DNA from: Enterobacteriaceae bacterium
Lineage (GTDB): Bacteria > Pseudomonadota > Gammaproteobacteria > Enterobacterales > Enterobacteriaceae
Length of the DNA: 64,000 bases
Direction of reading: 5' to 3'
Assembly: GCA_031253755.1 (NCBI GenBank)
Contig: JAIRVT010000060.1
Span: forward strand, 1 to 64,000
The notes beneath the pieces were generated by a model. That model ran no database searches. It saw nothing but the letters and a program-made list of their open reading frames with translations, and was not told the origin of the DNA. Of the stretch, positions 39,574 through 49,431 are shown piece after piece. The translations under genes were made by a program, and so were the position numbers. Each line of letters opens with the position of its first letter. The first letter of the stretch is position 1.

Positions 39574-40372
39574 ATTGACATTAGCTTCAGACATCAAAGC
39601 GGCGCTCATTATCTTTCATACCGTTCCAAATAGCAAGTCACTCTAATTCAAGTGTCTACTTATCGTTCATAACGATAAAAAAACACTCAGGATCTATATA
39701 ACTGTCATCTTTCAAGATGTATTTCACAGAAAGAGTTATTCATAAACCCATGTATTTATAACCACTGTATTTATAAATACAGTATTTATATGAAGATCAC
39801 TTCATAAAATTTATAATTATTCTCTTTATTAGTTAAAATAATCTGACTAGATAGATCAAAGCGATTTTTATTTCAATATATTGAATACTGTTTTGAAACA
39901 TTCAGCTAAAAACTGTACTTGCAGCACATTCACTCACATTAAAAATACTATTCATTTATACCAATCGCCTTTCAAGGTGCGTCTTATATCTTCCCGCGCA
40001 ACGGAGAGATATAAGACGCATCTTGTTTTGTAAACTGCAACTTGAAGTTGGATTGGTATAAATGAACAATCAACAAAAATGACTGATACAATTACAAATG
40101 CCATAACCAATAAATAAATTATATTGTTATAAAATATCCATCTGAATTTACACCACAAAGCTGATGAAAACCATCACAGAATACTCACTCCAATCATCAT
40201 CACCTGTTTCACAATCAAAAAACAAAAATAATCTTAAAAATCAATAAAGAATAATAAATCCAGACATCCTTCTCATTATTTAATAATAATTGATAAAATT
40301 AATAATCCTTACACCGCTTGATAATAAAAATAGAAAGACAAACGAATGGAAAATAGGCATGTGAAATCTTCA
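39574..40372. other. AT-rich intergenic region ffs-amtB
   Basis: About 800 bases without a credible gene. It contains the 110-base MITE at 39954-40063 and otherwise very A/T-rich sequence. The first 60 bases should hold the ffs promoter (minus strand). A reading frame at 39952-40158 simply runs through the repeat and was rejected. Confidence 0.5.
39954..40063. repeat. Best-preserved MITE-like element (110 bp)
   Basis: Perfect 13-base terminal inverted repeats ATTTATACCAATC (39954-39966) and GATTGGTATAAAT (40051-40063). Internally there is a long palindrome TGCGTCTTATATCT (39978-39991) / AGATATAAGACGCA (40007-40020) around a GC-rich tip. It has no coding capacity. Diverged copies occur near 91-168, 4784-4896 and 14350-14460 in this window. 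Confidence 0.85.
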
Positions 40373-41662
40373 CTAATTGTAAGCGCTTTCGCCATGAGAA
40401 GTAATGTCCAGACCTTCCCTTTCTGATTCAACGCTGATACGTAGGCCAATCGCAATATCGGCAATCTTAAATGAAAAATAGGCCGCAATAGCTGACCAGA
40501 CAATACACACTAATATACTGATAAGCTGAATACCAAATTGCTTTAAGAATGTCATACCTTCTGTAAAACCTGTGCCTCCTAATGCAGATGCAGTAAAAAT
40601 GCTTGTTAATAAGCAACCAACAATACCGCATACGCCATGGATACCAAAAACATCGCAAACATCATCAATACCCAACCAGCGTTTTAATATTACAACTCCC
40701 CACAAACCCGTGACCCCGGCAATGATTCCCATCATCAATGCGCCACCAATACCGACAGTAGCAGCGGCAGGAGTAATGACAACCAGCCCCGCAATACAAC
40801 CAGAACATGCTCCTAAAAGTGACGGTTTATCGCGAAACACCCATTCAGCAAAAACCCATGACAACACTGCACCCGCTGTTGCTACCACTGTGTTCGCAAA
40901 TGCCAACGCAGCAATCGCATTGACCGCTCCCGCAGACCCCGCATTGAACCCAAACCAACCAATATACAGAATTGCTGTGCCGATAAAAGTCATAGGTAAG
41001 CTATGCGGTTTGAAAGCTTCTTTGCCGAATCCTGAACGCCTGCCAAGTAAGTAAGCACCAACTAAACCAGCAACCGCAGCATTAATATGTACAACCGTCC
41101 CTCCGGCAAAATCCAGTGCTCCATCCTGAGCCAACCAGCCGCCTCCCCAAACCATGTGAGCCATAGGAATATAAGCAGCGGTGAACCACAACACGATAAA
41201 AAGCAATAAGGCAGAAAAACGCACCCTTTCACATAAGGCACCAACAATCAGCGCTACAGCGATGCAACCAAATGCCCCCTGAAAAATAATATGAATAAAT
41301 TGATAAAAGCTGCCACTTAAATCGGTAATCGATATATTTTTCAGCATAACTTGACTGAATCCCCCCACAAAAGAGTTACCTGCATCAAAAGCCATGCTAT
41401 AGCCATAAATAACCCAAAGTACACAAACAAGGGAAAAACTCACAATAACCTGTGACATTAATGACAAAACGTTTTTACGGCGCAACAATCCACCATAAAA
41501 CAGAGCAATACCGGGTATAGTCATAAAAATGACCAATATTGTGCTTATCAACATGAAGACAGTATCCGCTTTATCAGCGATATTTCCTGCAAAAGCCGGG
41601 AAAGGTATACCAGCTATGGTGCAAGTTATGGATAACCATTGTTTTTTCATTTTTCGCTCCAT
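40373..41662 (-). CDS. amtB: Ammonium channel AmtB
   Basis: 429 residues from the ATG at 41662, chosen because AGGGGAG lies 6 bases upstream. Signal peptide (about 1-26, PAFA|GNIAD) then eleven helices. Channel landmarks are FYGGLLRRKN, AHMVWGGGWL, DFAGGTVVHINAAVAGLVGA (first pore His) and GIHGVCGIVG (second pore His). It conducts ammonium and is plugged by GlnK. Co-transcribed with glnK, 15 bases upstream, as in most bacteria. Confidence 0.96.
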   Translation of the reverse strand: MERKMKKQWLSITCTIAGIPFPAFAGNIADKADTVFMLISTILVIFMTIPGIALFYGGLLRRKNVLSLMSQVIVSFSLVCVLWVIYGYSMAFDAGNSFVGGFSQVMLKNISITDLSGSFYQFIHIIFQGAFGCIAVALIVGALCERVRFSALLLFIVLWFTAAYIPMAHMVWGGGWLAQDGALDFAGGTVVHINAAVAGLVGAYLLGRRSGFGKEAFKPHSLPMTFIGTAILYIGWFGFNAGSAGAVNAIAALAFANTVVATAGAVLSWVFAEWVFRDKPSLLGACSGCIAGLVVITPAAATVGIGGALMMGIIAGVTGLWGVVILKRWLGIDDVCDVFGIHGVCGIVGCLLTSIFTASALGGTGFTEGMTFLKQFGIQLISILVCIVWSAIAAYFSFKIADIAIGLRISVESEREGLDITSHGESAYN

Positions 41663-41677
41663 TTTTTCTCCCCTCAC

Positions 41678-42016
41678 TTATAGTGCTTCATCATTCACTT
41701 CGCCTGTTCTGATCCTGACAACATGCAGCAATTCAAGAACAAAAATTTTGCCGTCTCCCATTTTCCCTGTGAAAGCAGCCTGTTGTATTACGTGAATGAT
41801 TTCTTCTACTCGCTCATCGTTTGCAGCAATATCAATTTTGATTTTAGGCAGAAAATTAGCGTTATATTCAGCCCCCCGATAAAGTTCAGAATGACCTTTT
41901 TGCCGTCCGAATCCTTTGGATTCGGTAACAGTCATACCTTGTATCCCTATATCGAAAAGGATTTCCCTTACTTCCTCTAATTTAAAGGGCTTAATAATGG
42001 CAGTGATCAACTTCAT
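41678..42016 (-). CDS. glnK: PII nitrogen regulatory protein GlnK
   Basis: 112 residues, canonical PII. T-loop with uridylylated Tyr51 (LYRGAEY), the ATP-binding KGFGRQKGH, and the C-terminal GKMGDGKIFV...VVRIRTGE. It signals nitrogen status and blocks AmtB at high nitrogen. First gene of glnK-amtB behind a sigma-54 promoter. Confidence 0.97.
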   Translation of the reverse strand: MKLITAIIKPFKLEEVREILFDIGIQGMTVTESKGFGRQKGHSELYRGAEYNANFLPKIKIDIAANDERVEEIIHVIQQAAFTGKMGDGKIFVLELLHVVRIRTGEVNDEAL

Positions 42017-42097
42017 AATTTCCCCATTTTTACCTGTAGTTCAGAATGGCGTTTGTAAAAACACCATACAGAGGCTATTTATTACAAAGAGACACCT

Positions 42098-42113
42098 TGC
42101 AAAGGGAATGCCA
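42098..42113 (-). promoter_or_regulatory. Sigma-54 promoter of glnK-amtB
   Basis: On the minus strand TGGCAT-N5-TTGCA (42113-42098) has the -24 GG and -12 GC elements at the required spacing, about 80 bases upstream of the glnK start. NtrC activation is inferred from known biology; I saw no clear NtrC box. Confidence 0.85.
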
Positions 42114-42178
42114 AAAATTAAAAACTATTTTTAATCAAATTATTAGAATTTTAATTTTTGAAAAGGAAGGAGGAAAGA

Positions 42179-42206
42179 GGGAGCACTTATCCGATTGCTC
42201 CCTTTA
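42179..42206 (-). terminator. Terminator of mdlB
   Basis: GGGAGCA / TGCTCCC hairpin (42180-42203) directly after the mdlB stop. The minus-strand tail is T/C-rich rather than a pure T-run. Confidence 0.6.
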
Positions 42207-42212
42207 TGCACA

Positions 42213-43997
42213 TTAAATGTGCAATGGTTCATTTAATGTTTCACCAACTTGTTGAAGCTGATACATCTGATAATAACGGCCACGCCTTGCCAATAGCTGT
42301 TGATGCTGACCTTGCTCTACAATTGCACCACGATGAAGCACAAATATAGAATCAGCTTCAACAATTGTTGAAAGACGGTGAGCAATGACGACCAGCGTTG
42401 TTTGTTTTCGGATCATTCGGAGTGCCTGTTGCACCGATTGTTCCGTCCCTGAATCAATATTTGCTGTTGCTTCATCCAGAAGCAAAATTTGAGGGGTCTG
42501 CACTAAAACTCTGGCCATTGCCAAAAGCTGTTTCTGCCCGGCGGAAAGCGTATTTCCTTGCTCCCCCAATACTGAATTAATCCCTTCTGGTAACTTGCGA
42601 ACAAAATTAGCCAATTGCACCATTTCCAGTACTTGCCAGACTTTTTCCTCACTAACATTTCGCCCTAACGTAATATTATCGAAAAATGAGGCAGACAAAA
42701 CGACAGGATCTTGCTGAACCATCGCCACGCCATTACGTAAAACGGCATGAGAGAGAGAGGATACTTCACGGCCATCAAGGTAAATTTCACCGTCTTGCCA
42801 TGGATAGTATCCCATCAGCAAATTAGCCAGTGTGCTTTTGCCACTCCCTGTGTGTCCAACCAAGGCAATAAACCCACGTGATGGAACGTGAAGGTTAATA
42901 TTTTGTAGGACAAGTTTGTCATGGCGATAAGAAAAACTGACGTTCTCAACATCAATTCTGCCACTCATCAAGGCTTGCTGATCGACACCATATTGTTGTT
43001 GCGGGCTATCCATGAGTTCAAAAACACGTTCACCAGAAACTACTGCCTGCTGCAATAATGATTGCTGTGATGTCAATTCAATCAGAGGTTCATTTAGCCG
43101 TCCAAGATAATTGATAAAAGCATACAATACGCCAACACCGATAACATCTGTTCCCTGAAAACCAAATAGTAATAAAAGGCCACACAGCACTGCGGCAGAA
43201 AATAAACTCAATAACGGCCTTAACAAGACACCATCCAAACGTAACGCTTGCATCCGAGCCTGATAGTGAGCCCGATTAGTAGCAAATAACTTCTCACCAA
43301 AACGAGCTTGCTGGCGAAATTGCTGAATAACTGTCATGCCACCAATAGCTTCGTTAAAATTATCATTGATATCAGCAAGGTAACTTCTGACTCTTCGAAC
43401 AATAGGAGTACTAAAATGCTGATACGCGATCATCACAAGAGAGACGGCTGGAAAGATAGTCAAGGCAACACACGCCATACGCCAATCCAAAAAGAACATC
43501 GCAATTAACGTTGCTCCTATAAGTGCAGCACCCCGAAAAACCGTAGGAATGACATTTACAAACAGATCCTTGATGGTTTCAGTATCATTCGTCACACGGG
43601 ATATTAGTTGTCCGACGGGTTGATTATCAAAAGTACTCAACGGCTGGCGTAAGGCTGAATTCATCACATCAGTTCGAATCTGCTGTACGACACCAATCGC
43701 AGCTTGGTTAAACAACAAAAACTGAAAATAATGTAAGGCTGCCGCTACAAGTTCTAATATCAAAAACACAGCTGCAAGAGCACTAATAATACCTAACGGA
43801 AAATGACCTTTTGAAATCAGACTATCAATGAAATAACTGATCAGCATCGGGCCGCTGACTTCTGCCATTGCCGCAATCCATAACATCAGTACAGCCAGAA
43901 AAATTGGCTTGCGATGATCTTTACAGTAAGACAGCAAGCGTTTCAACGATGACCAAAGTTTGCGTATATTCGATGTCTCCATATCGCTATTCGTCAT
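42213..43997 (-). CDS. mdlB: ABC exporter half-transporter MdlB
   Basis: 594 residues from the ATG at 43997 ([10 protein letters not shown]), which overlaps the mdlA end by 11 bases and follows GGAAGG; E. coli MdlB has 593. Six-helix membrane domain (about 25-310) then ATPase with Walker [10 protein letters not shown], signature LSAGQKQ and Walker B ILLLDEA. It probably works as a heterodimer with MdlA; the substrate is not established. Confidence 0.95.
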   Translation of the reverse strand: MTNSDMETSNIRKLWSSLKRLLSYCKDHRKPIFLAVLMLWIAAMAEVSGPMLISYFIDSLISKGHFPLGIISALAAVFLILELVAAALHYFQFLLFNQAAIGVVQQIRTDVMNSALRQPLSTFDNQPVGQLISRVTNDTETIKDLFVNVIPTVFRGAALIGATLIAMFFLDWRMACVALTIFPAVSLVMIAYQHFSTPIVRRVRSYLADINDNFNEAIGGMTVIQQFRQQARFGEKLFATNRAHYQARMQALRLDGVLLRPLLSLFSAAVLCGLLLLFGFQGTDVIGVGVLYAFINYLGRLNEPLIELTSQQSLLQQAVVSGERVFELMDSPQQQYGVDQQALMSGRIDVENVSFSYRHDKLVLQNINLHVPSRGFIALVGHTGSGKSTLANLLMGYYPWQDGEIYLDGREVSSLSHAVLRNGVAMVQQDPVVLSASFFDNITLGRNVSEEKVWQVLEMVQLANFVRKLPEGINSVLGEQGNTLSAGQKQLLAMARVLVQTPQILLLDEATANIDSGTEQSVQQALRMIRKQTTLVVIAHRLSTIVEADSIFVLHRGAIVEQGQHQQLLARRGRYYQMYQLQQVGETLNEPLHI

Positions 43998-45735
43998 ATT
44001 GACCTTCCAAGGCAGCTTCAAGTTGTTGGTAGTGATACATTTCTGAATACCAACCGGATTGTGCAATCAGCTGTTTATGTTTTCCCCGTTGAGAAATCGT
44101 ACCATTTTGCATTACCAAAACATTATCTGCTTCTACTAAAGCCGATAATCGATGTGCGCTAATAATAACGGTACGTTTCTGTCGCCATTGGCTGAGATTT
44201 CTCATGATCCGATGTTCAGTCTGACCATCCACAGCAGAAAGTGCATCATCCAGGATCAAAATCTCTGCATCCAGCAATAGTGCTCTCGCGATAGAAATAC
44301 GTTGCTTTTGCCCGCCAGACAACATCACACCCCGCTCGCCCACTTCGGTCTGATAGCCTTGCGGTAACCGTAAAATATCATCATGCACATTTGCCAGACG
44401 GGCAACTTCTTCAATTTGTTCCTGAGTGGCATCAGGACGCCCTAAAGCTATATTTCCTGCAACAGTATCCGAAAATAAAAAAGGCGTCTGATTGACAATC
44501 GCTAATCGTGAGCGCCACTCTTCCATCTTAAGTTCTGAAATAGCTTGGGACTGGAAGTGTATTTCTCCGTCTGTAACATCAAATTGACGTTGTAATAAAG
44601 CAAGCAAAGTACTTTTCCCTGATCCTGTCGGACCACAAACCCCCAATAACTGCCCCGGTAATAATTGAAAACAGACACTTTGCAAAACAGGAACATTATT
44701 TTCTGGATAAATAAAAGTATTGATATTGGCAGCTAACGTGCCATGTCCGGCAGATAAAGAACGAGAACCATCATTAATCACCAGCGGCTCCTGTAATAAA
44801 CTCTGGATCCGTGTATAGGCCGCACTGCCACGTTCAACAATGTTGAACATCCACGCCAGTGCTAACATCGGCCAAATCATCAGCCCTAAGTACATCACAA
44901 AACTGGTCAATTCTCCCAATGTCAGGGAATTGTTCACTACCATCCAACTTCCCCCACCCACTGCCAGTACATTCGCGATAGCAATGGCAATAAAAATGGT
45001 CGGGTCAAAACGCGCATCCACACGTGCAACACGCATATTCTTGCGCCCCGCATCGGTGGCAACTTCTTCAAATTGGCTGGATTGCCGCTCTTCCAGCCCA
45101 AAGGCTTTTATCATACGGATGCTGGTCAAACTTTCCTGAGCATGGTTATTAAGTGCTGAAAAAGCGCCTTGCGCGATTCTGAAACGATCATGAAGCTGCT
45201 GACCATAGCGTTTAATCACTAACGCCATAACAGGCATAGGCAAGAGTGATAACAATGTCAATTGCCAACTTTCTATGCCCATTACAATGAGAACAGCACA
45301 TCCCATTACGAGAGAATCAACAAAAGTAAGTACTCCCTCACCAGCAGCAAAAACAACTCGATCAACATCATTTGTTGCTCTGGCGATTAAATCGCCCGTC
45401 CGGTGACGCAAATAGAATTCAGGATTTTGGCCGCTTAATCGTTGATAAAAATCACTGCGCAATTTAACCGCCAATCGGTAAGAAGCACCAAATAGCCACA
45501 CTCGCCAAACGTATCGCAAGCCATAAATAACCAGTGCGATAATGAGCATGATGCCTATCCACATCAATAATTGATTAGATGACATTGTCTTTTTGTGGAT
45601 ACCATCGACAATAATGCCAACCAAATGAGGCGGAATTAATTGCAATATTGCTATCATCACCAGAAAGATGACGGCTCCCAAATAACGGCGCCATTCACTA
45701 AGAAAATACCACTTTAATTGAGAAAATAATCTCAC
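43987..45735 (-). CDS. mdlA: ABC exporter half-transporter MdlA
   Basis: 582 residues (E. coli 590) starting at a GTG at 45735 with AGGAACAGG upstream; [11 protein letters not shown] matches the E. coli start. Membrane domain about 1-310, ATPase with Walker [10 protein letters not shown], signature LSGGQKQR and Walker B ILILDDA, where the catalytic Glu position reads Asp (DDA), as in the degenerate half of heterodimeric exporters. Overlaps mdlB and lies 69 bases after decR. Confidence 0.95.
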   Translation of the reverse strand: MRLFSQLKWYFLSEWRRYLGAVIFLVMIAILQLIPPHLVGIIVDGIHKKTMSSNQLLMWIGIMLIIALVIYGLRYVWRVWLFGASYRLAVKLRSDFYQRLSGQNPEFYLRHRTGDLIARATNDVDRVVFAAGEGVLTFVDSLVMGCAVLIVMGIESWQLTLLSLLPMPVMALVIKRYGQQLHDRFRIAQGAFSALNNHAQESLTSIRMIKAFGLEERQSSQFEEVATDAGRKNMRVARVDARFDPTIFIAIAIANVLAVGGGSWMVVNNSLTLGELTSFVMYLGLMIWPMLALAWMFNIVERGSAAYTRIQSLLQEPLVINDGSRSLSAGHGTLAANINTFIYPENNVPVLQSVCFQLLPGQLLGVCGPTGSGKSTLLALLQRQFDVTDGEIHFQSQAISELKMEEWRSRLAIVNQTPFLFSDTVAGNIALGRPDATQEQIEEVARLANVHDDILRLPQGYQTEVGERGVMLSGGQKQRISIARALLLDAEILILDDALSAVDGQTEHRIMRNLSQWRQKRTVIISAHRLSALVEADNVLVMQNGTISQRGKHKQLIAQSGWYSEMYHYQQLEAALEGQYDE

Positions 45736-45804
45736 GAACCTGTTCCTGAGGTAAAAATGAAAGAATCAGCAGCCATTTAAAACCAAAGAGATATGAACCA
45801 TTGT

Positions 45805-46266
45805 CTAATCTGGTATAGGCAACACTGTTGTATATTTTATTTTTTCCATCGCAAAGTTTGAGGTGACATCAATCAAACCCGGAATCCCATTAACCATGCG
45901 TTTATAGAACCGATCATAACTTTTCATATCGACAACTTCTACGTGCATCAGATAATCATATTCACCAGCCATTCTGTAGAATGTCAAAACTTCCGGCATT
46001 GCTTTGATAAAAGCAACAAACTGCTCATACCATTCACTGTTATGTTGCTGAGTTTTGATCATAACAATGACAGTCAAGCCCAACCCAAGTTTTGCACCAT
46101 CAAGTAATGCAACTCTTCCAATGATATATCCTTCATCTTCAAGTCGTTTAAGGCGTTTCCAACAAGGCGTCGATGTCAAATTAACGGCTTCTGCCAATGT
46201 ATTCAAGGACAAACTACAGTCCTGCTGGAGTAACCTCAGTAGCTTACTATCTATTTTATCTAGCAT
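45805..46266 (-). CDS. decR: Lrp-family cysteine-responsive activator DecR (YbaO)
   Basis: 153 residues: AsnC/Lrp helix-turn-helix (about 4-60, [32 protein letters not shown]) and a C-terminal RAM ligand domain. Very similar to E. coli DecR, which activates cysteine detoxification genes. In Salmonella the homologue YbaO is reported to activate the adjacent cysteine desulfhydrase gene cdsH. Here it is divergent from just such a gene across 122 bases, so control of that promoter is the likely role. Confidence 0.93.
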   Translation of the reverse strand: MLDKIDSKLLRLLQQDCSLSLNTLAEAVNLTSTPCWKRLKRLEDEGYIIGRVALLDGAKLGLGLTVIVMIKTQQHNSEWYEQFVAFIKAMPEVLTFYRMAGEYDYLMHVEVVDMKSYDRFYKRMVNGIPGLIDVTSNFAMEKIKYTTVLPIPD

Positions 46267-46388
46267 CTCGATATCCTGTAGAAAGATTTCCCAAAAACAA
46301 CGGACAATATTAAAAAAATAACAACCTATTTCTCCAAATGTAAGGGTAATCTATACACCACAAACGTATTATTATTCGGGGTCAATTT

Positions 46389-47441
46389 ATGTCATCTTTA
46401 TGGGCTACCAATGCCATAAAATCTATTCAGGCTGATTATCAACGCAGTGCCGATACGCATCTGATTAAGCTCAACCTTCCTGTATTTGCTGGGGTTCATC
46501 TGTATCTTAAAGATGAAAGTACCCACCCTACAGGTAGCCTTAAACACCGTCTTGCCCGATCTCTTTTCCTTTATGCTCTCAGCAATGGCTGGATCGATGA
46601 AGGAAAACCGATTATTGAAGCTTCATCCGGTAGTACTGCTGTTTCTGAAGCCTATTTTGCCCGTTTACTTGGCCTGCCCTTTATCGCTGTCATGCCTACC
46701 TGTACAGCAAAGCGTAAAATCCAGGAAATCGAATTTTATGGTGGTAAATGCCATTTTGTAGAACATTCCGCTCTAATTTATGAAGAATCAGAACGTCTGG
46801 CAAAAGAATTGAATGGTCATTACATGGATCAATTCACTTATGCCGAACGAGCCACCGACTGGCGGGGCAACAATAACATTGCAGAAAGCATTTTCCGCCA
46901 AATGGAATTAGAGCCATTCCCTGAACCTACGTATATTGTTATGAGTGCAGGAACTGGGGGAACTTCTGCCACACTTGGGCGTTATATGCGTTATCAAGGA
47001 CACCAAACTGAGCTCATCGTTGTTGACCCTGAAAACTCTGTTTTTTACGACTGTTATCATCAAAACTGCCGACAGATCCGCAGTAATACAAGCAGTAAAA
47101 TCGAAGGTATCGGACGCCCACGTGCAGAACCCTCTTTTATACCTGATGTTATCAATGGCATGATACAAGTCCCTGATTGTGCATCTATTGCAACCATCCA
47201 CTGGCTGGAAAAACTTATCGGCAGAAAAACAGGTGCATCAACGGGAACCAATGTTTGGGGCGCTTTGCAACTTGCTAAACAAATGCACGATAATAATCAG
47301 CAAGGTTCAATCGTAACACTGCTATGTGATAGCGGAGAACGTTACCTTGATACTTATTACAATCCAACATGGGTTAAAAATAATATCGGTGATATCACAT
47401 CGCATCTTACACAACTACCCAAACTCAATAGTTATAAGTAA
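46389..47441 (+). CDS. cdsH: PLP-dependent L-cysteine desulfhydrase, CdsH-like
   Basis: 350-residue fold-type II PLP enzyme of the cysteine synthase superfamily. PLP Lys52 lies in PTGSLKHR, the phosphate-binding Gly-rich loop in [15 protein letters not shown], and the C-terminal Ser in [10 protein letters not shown]. Gene position opposite decR matches the Salmonella cdsH-ybaO pair, supporting degradation of cysteine to pyruvate, sulfide and ammonia over cysteine synthesis. It stands where E. coli has ybaE-cof. The symbol is assigned by context and family. Confidence 0.82.
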   Translation: MSSLWATNAIKSIQADYQRSADTHLIKLNLPVFAGVHLYLKDESTHPTGSLKHRLARSLFLYALSNGWIDEGKPIIEASSGSTAVSEAYFARLLGLPFIAVMPTCTAKRKIQEIEFYGGKCHFVEHSALIYEESERLAKELNGHYMDQFTYAERATDWRGNNNIAESIFRQMELEPFPEPTYIVMSAGTGGTSATLGRYMRYQGHQTELIVVDPENSVFYDCYHQNCRQIRSNTSSKIEGIGRPRAEPSFIPDVINGMIQVPDCASIATIHWLEKLIGRKTGASTGTNVWGALQLAKQMHDNNQQGSIVTLLCDSGERYLDTYYNPTWVKNNIGDITSHLTQLPKLNSYK

Positions 47442-47473
47442 CATATACCCCTCAATTTGAAGAGGTAGGTATC

Positions 47474-48172
47474 ATGAAACGAGCTGTTGTTGTATTCAGT
47501 GGTGGGCAAGATTCCACCACTTGCTTAATTCAGGCACTTCGTCGATATGATGAAGTTCACTGTATCACTTTCGATTACGGTCAGCGTCATCGTGCTGAAA
47601 TTGATGTCGCCGCGCGTATCAGTAAAGAATTGGGCGCCACTGCCCACAAAGTACTTGACGTCACTTTATTGAATGAACTTGCAATCAGTAGCCTGACCAG
47701 AGACAACATTCCTGTGCCTGATTTCAGTGAAAGTGAAAAAAATGGCCTGCCAAATACGTTTGTTCCTGGCCGCAATATTCTGTTCTTAACTCTGGCTGCT
47801 ATTTACGCTTATCAGATTGAAGCTGAATCCGTTATTACCGGTGTTTGTGAAACTGATTTTTCCGGTTATCCTGATTGCCGTGATGAATTTGTTAAGTCTC
47901 TGAACAATGCTGTTTGTCTTGGTATTGCCCGGGATATCCGCTTTGAAACCCCTTTAATGTGGCTGAATAAAGCAGAAACCTGGGCATTGGCCGATTTTTA
48001 CCAGAAACTGGATTTTGTCCGCACCCAAACACTCACTTGCTATAACGGTATTCAGGGTGATGGTTGCGGTGAATGTGCTGCCTGCCATCTGAGAGCTAAT
48101 GGTTTAAATCTTTATTTAAACAATACTCAAACTATATTGGCCGAATTGAAATTCAAAACACAACTTAATTAA
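47474..48172 (+). CDS. queC: 7-cyano-7-deazaguanine synthase QueC
   Basis: 232 residues (E. coli 231). PP-loop ATPase motif FSGGQDSTT (about 8-16) and the C-terminal zinc cluster [10 protein letters not shown] with an upstream Cys in CYNG. It converts 7-carboxy-7-deazaguanine to preQ0 in queuosine synthesis. GAGGTAGG lies upstream of the ATG within an imperfect hairpin (47449-47472). Convergent with fadM. Confidence 0.96.
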   Translation: MKRAVVVFSGGQDSTTCLIQALRRYDEVHCITFDYGQRHRAEIDVAARISKELGATAHKVLDVTLLNELAISSLTRDNIPVPDFSESEKNGLPNTFVPGRNILFLTLAAIYAYQIEAESVITGVCETDFSGYPDCRDEFVKSLNNAVCLGIARDIRFETPLMWLNKAETWALADFYQKLDFVRTQTLTCYNGIQGDGCGECAACHLRANGLNLYLNNTQTILAELKFKTQLN

Positions 48173-48184
48173 TTCAAACCTTTT

Positions 48185-48210
48185 GTGAGGGGTATACAAA
48201 TACCTCTCAC
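48185..48210. terminator. Bidirectional hairpin between queC and fadM
   Basis: GTGAGGGGTAT (48185-48195) / ATACCTCTCAC (48200-48210), an 11-base stem with one mismatch, 12 bases after queC and overlapping the fadM stop codon. It could terminate both converging genes. Confidence 0.65.
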
Positions 48211-48617
48211 TTAACCGCGTTATCTTTAATCTCACTTAAGCGTTCTCTCAATTGACCTTCCAGTACTAATGTCTGTTGCGTTTTTAAATCAACACAAACA
48301 AATGTTGTCAGAGAATCGGCGATAATTCGGTTATCCTTCTTACGTATAATTTCCTGAAAAAAAGAGCCGCTTTTATTACGTAATTCCTGTATGGATGATT
48401 TCACTTCCAATTCATCTCCCAATACAGCCGGATAGCGATAATTAATGTTAATATTTGCTACGACAAAAGCGATATTACTATTATTTAACCACCGTAACAT
48501 ATCGCTTTCAGTGAGTAAGTCCCAGCGGGCTGACTCCATAAATTCCAAATAACGTGCATTGTTTACATGTTGAAAAACATCGATATGATAGCCTCTGACT
48601 TTTATAAACGTACTCAT
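48207..48617 (-). CDS. fadM: Long-chain acyl-CoA thioesterase FadM (YbaW)
   Basis: 136-residue hotdog-fold thioesterase (E. coli 132). The 4HBT motif is present, with VRGYHIDVFQHVNNARYLEFMESARW near the N-terminus supplying the catalytic Asp. It cleaves long-chain acyl-CoAs, including oleate-oxidation by-products in E. coli. Located next to queC and ybaV as expected. Confidence 0.93.
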   Translation of the reverse strand: MSTFIKVRGYHIDVFQHVNNARYLEFMESARWDLLTESDMLRWLNNSNIAFVVANININYRYPAVLGDELEVKSSIQELRNKSGSFFQEIIRKKDNRIIADSLTTFVCVDLKTQQTLVLEGQLRERLSEIKDNAVK

Positions 48618-48747
48618 TGTTCTTTTCCTTTAAACTCATCTGACCAGACAATCAGGTAACAATAGCAAAACATTTTAATTACAATAGCGCTTAATTAATT
48701 ATTCTTGATCAGTATCACAACCCTTTTGTTACCCTCTTTGCCTTTCA

Positions 48748-48852
48748 AGTTGCATCGAAGTTGGTTTGCACTTACTCCATCATTCACCATATTTTTATAA
48801 ACATACGGTTGTTTATGCTCCCTTACCACCGCGATGCAACTCGAAATTTATT
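48748..48852. repeat. ERIC-like decayed palindrome between ybaV and fadM
   Basis: Left arm TTTCAAGTTGCATCG (48748-48762) and right arm CGATGCAACTCGAAAT (48832-48847) are inverted copies, matching the outer arms of ERIC elements as I remember them. The conserved ERIC centre (CCCCAGGAGCTTAC-type) is replaced by unrelated AT-rich sequence, so the element is degenerate. Confidence 0.6.
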
Positions 48853-48867
48853 GAATCAACAAGGCTT

Positions 48868-49281
48868 TTAATTAATAGCCAATTTATTCCTATTTTTCTC
48901 TATAAAAGCAGGGCCAATACCTTGTACTTCCTGCAACTGTTCAATTGCGGTGAAAGGACCATATTTTTCACGATACTCAATAATCGCTTGTGCTTTTTTA
49001 GCCCCTACGCCATTGAGTTCTTTTGCTAATTGTTCAGCATTTGCTGTATTGATATTAATACCTCCTTTTTCTGAAATGGTTTTTCCGGATATTTGTTCCC
49101 CTTTTTCCATTTCGCCTTGATTTTTCGATTCATTTTTTTCAGCCTTGGGTTTATTCAGATCAGAAGATTGCTCCAAAGCGACTTTATTAACCGGTTCTCC
49201 CGCTGCTATCGCATGTGATAACGGTATACTGAGGCCTACTGTAAGAATAAATAAATTAAATAATGTCCTTAAATTTTTCAT
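48868..49281 (-). CDS. ybaV: ComEA-like helix-hairpin-helix protein YbaV
   Basis: 137 residues from the ATG at 49281 (MKNLRTLFNLF), which gives a clean signal peptide ending AIAA (about 1-26); the longer reading lacks one. A Lys/Glu/Gln-rich linker (about 30-75) leads to a C-terminal ComEA helix-hairpin-helix domain (INTANAEQLAKELNGVGAKKAQAIIEYREKYGPF...LQEVQGIGPAFIEKNRNKL). Probably a periplasmic DNA-binding protein; an uptake role is known only for ComEA relatives. Confidence 0.9.
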   Translation of the reverse strand: MKNLRTLFNLFILTVGLSIPLSHAIAAGEPVNKVALEQSSDLNKPKAEKNESKNQGEMEKGEQISGKTISEKGGININTANAEQLAKELNGVGAKKAQAIIEYREKYGPFTAIEQLQEVQGIGPAFIEKNRNKLAIN

Positions 49282-49365
49282 AAAAAAAATATCTCCATGT
49301 GTTGTTGATGGAAAGAAGAATGCCATAACAAAATTTCAGGGCAACAAGGAGAATTTAAATATGCG

Positions 49366-49387
49366 AAAGGCCACGAAAGTGGCCTTT
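49366..49387. terminator. Hairpin between ybaV and ppiD
   Basis: AAAGGCCAC / GTGGCCTTT with a GAAA tetraloop. T-runs are present on both strands (six on plus, three on minus). It terminates ppiD transcripts. Confidence 0.75.
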
Positions 49388-49431
49388 TTTAATTACTTTT
49401 TTGCAAAAGCTATTGCGAGCAGCTTCGCAAT

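Noticed and set aside
39952..40158. 68-residue minus-strand ORF upstream of amtB
   Set aside because: It runs through the palindromic MITE and has no supporting signals.
47446..47473. preQ1 riboswitch in front of queC
   Set aside because: The leader has a short imperfect hairpin over the ribosome-binding site but lacks the aptamer layout of known preQ1 classes, which are not typical of queC in this order.
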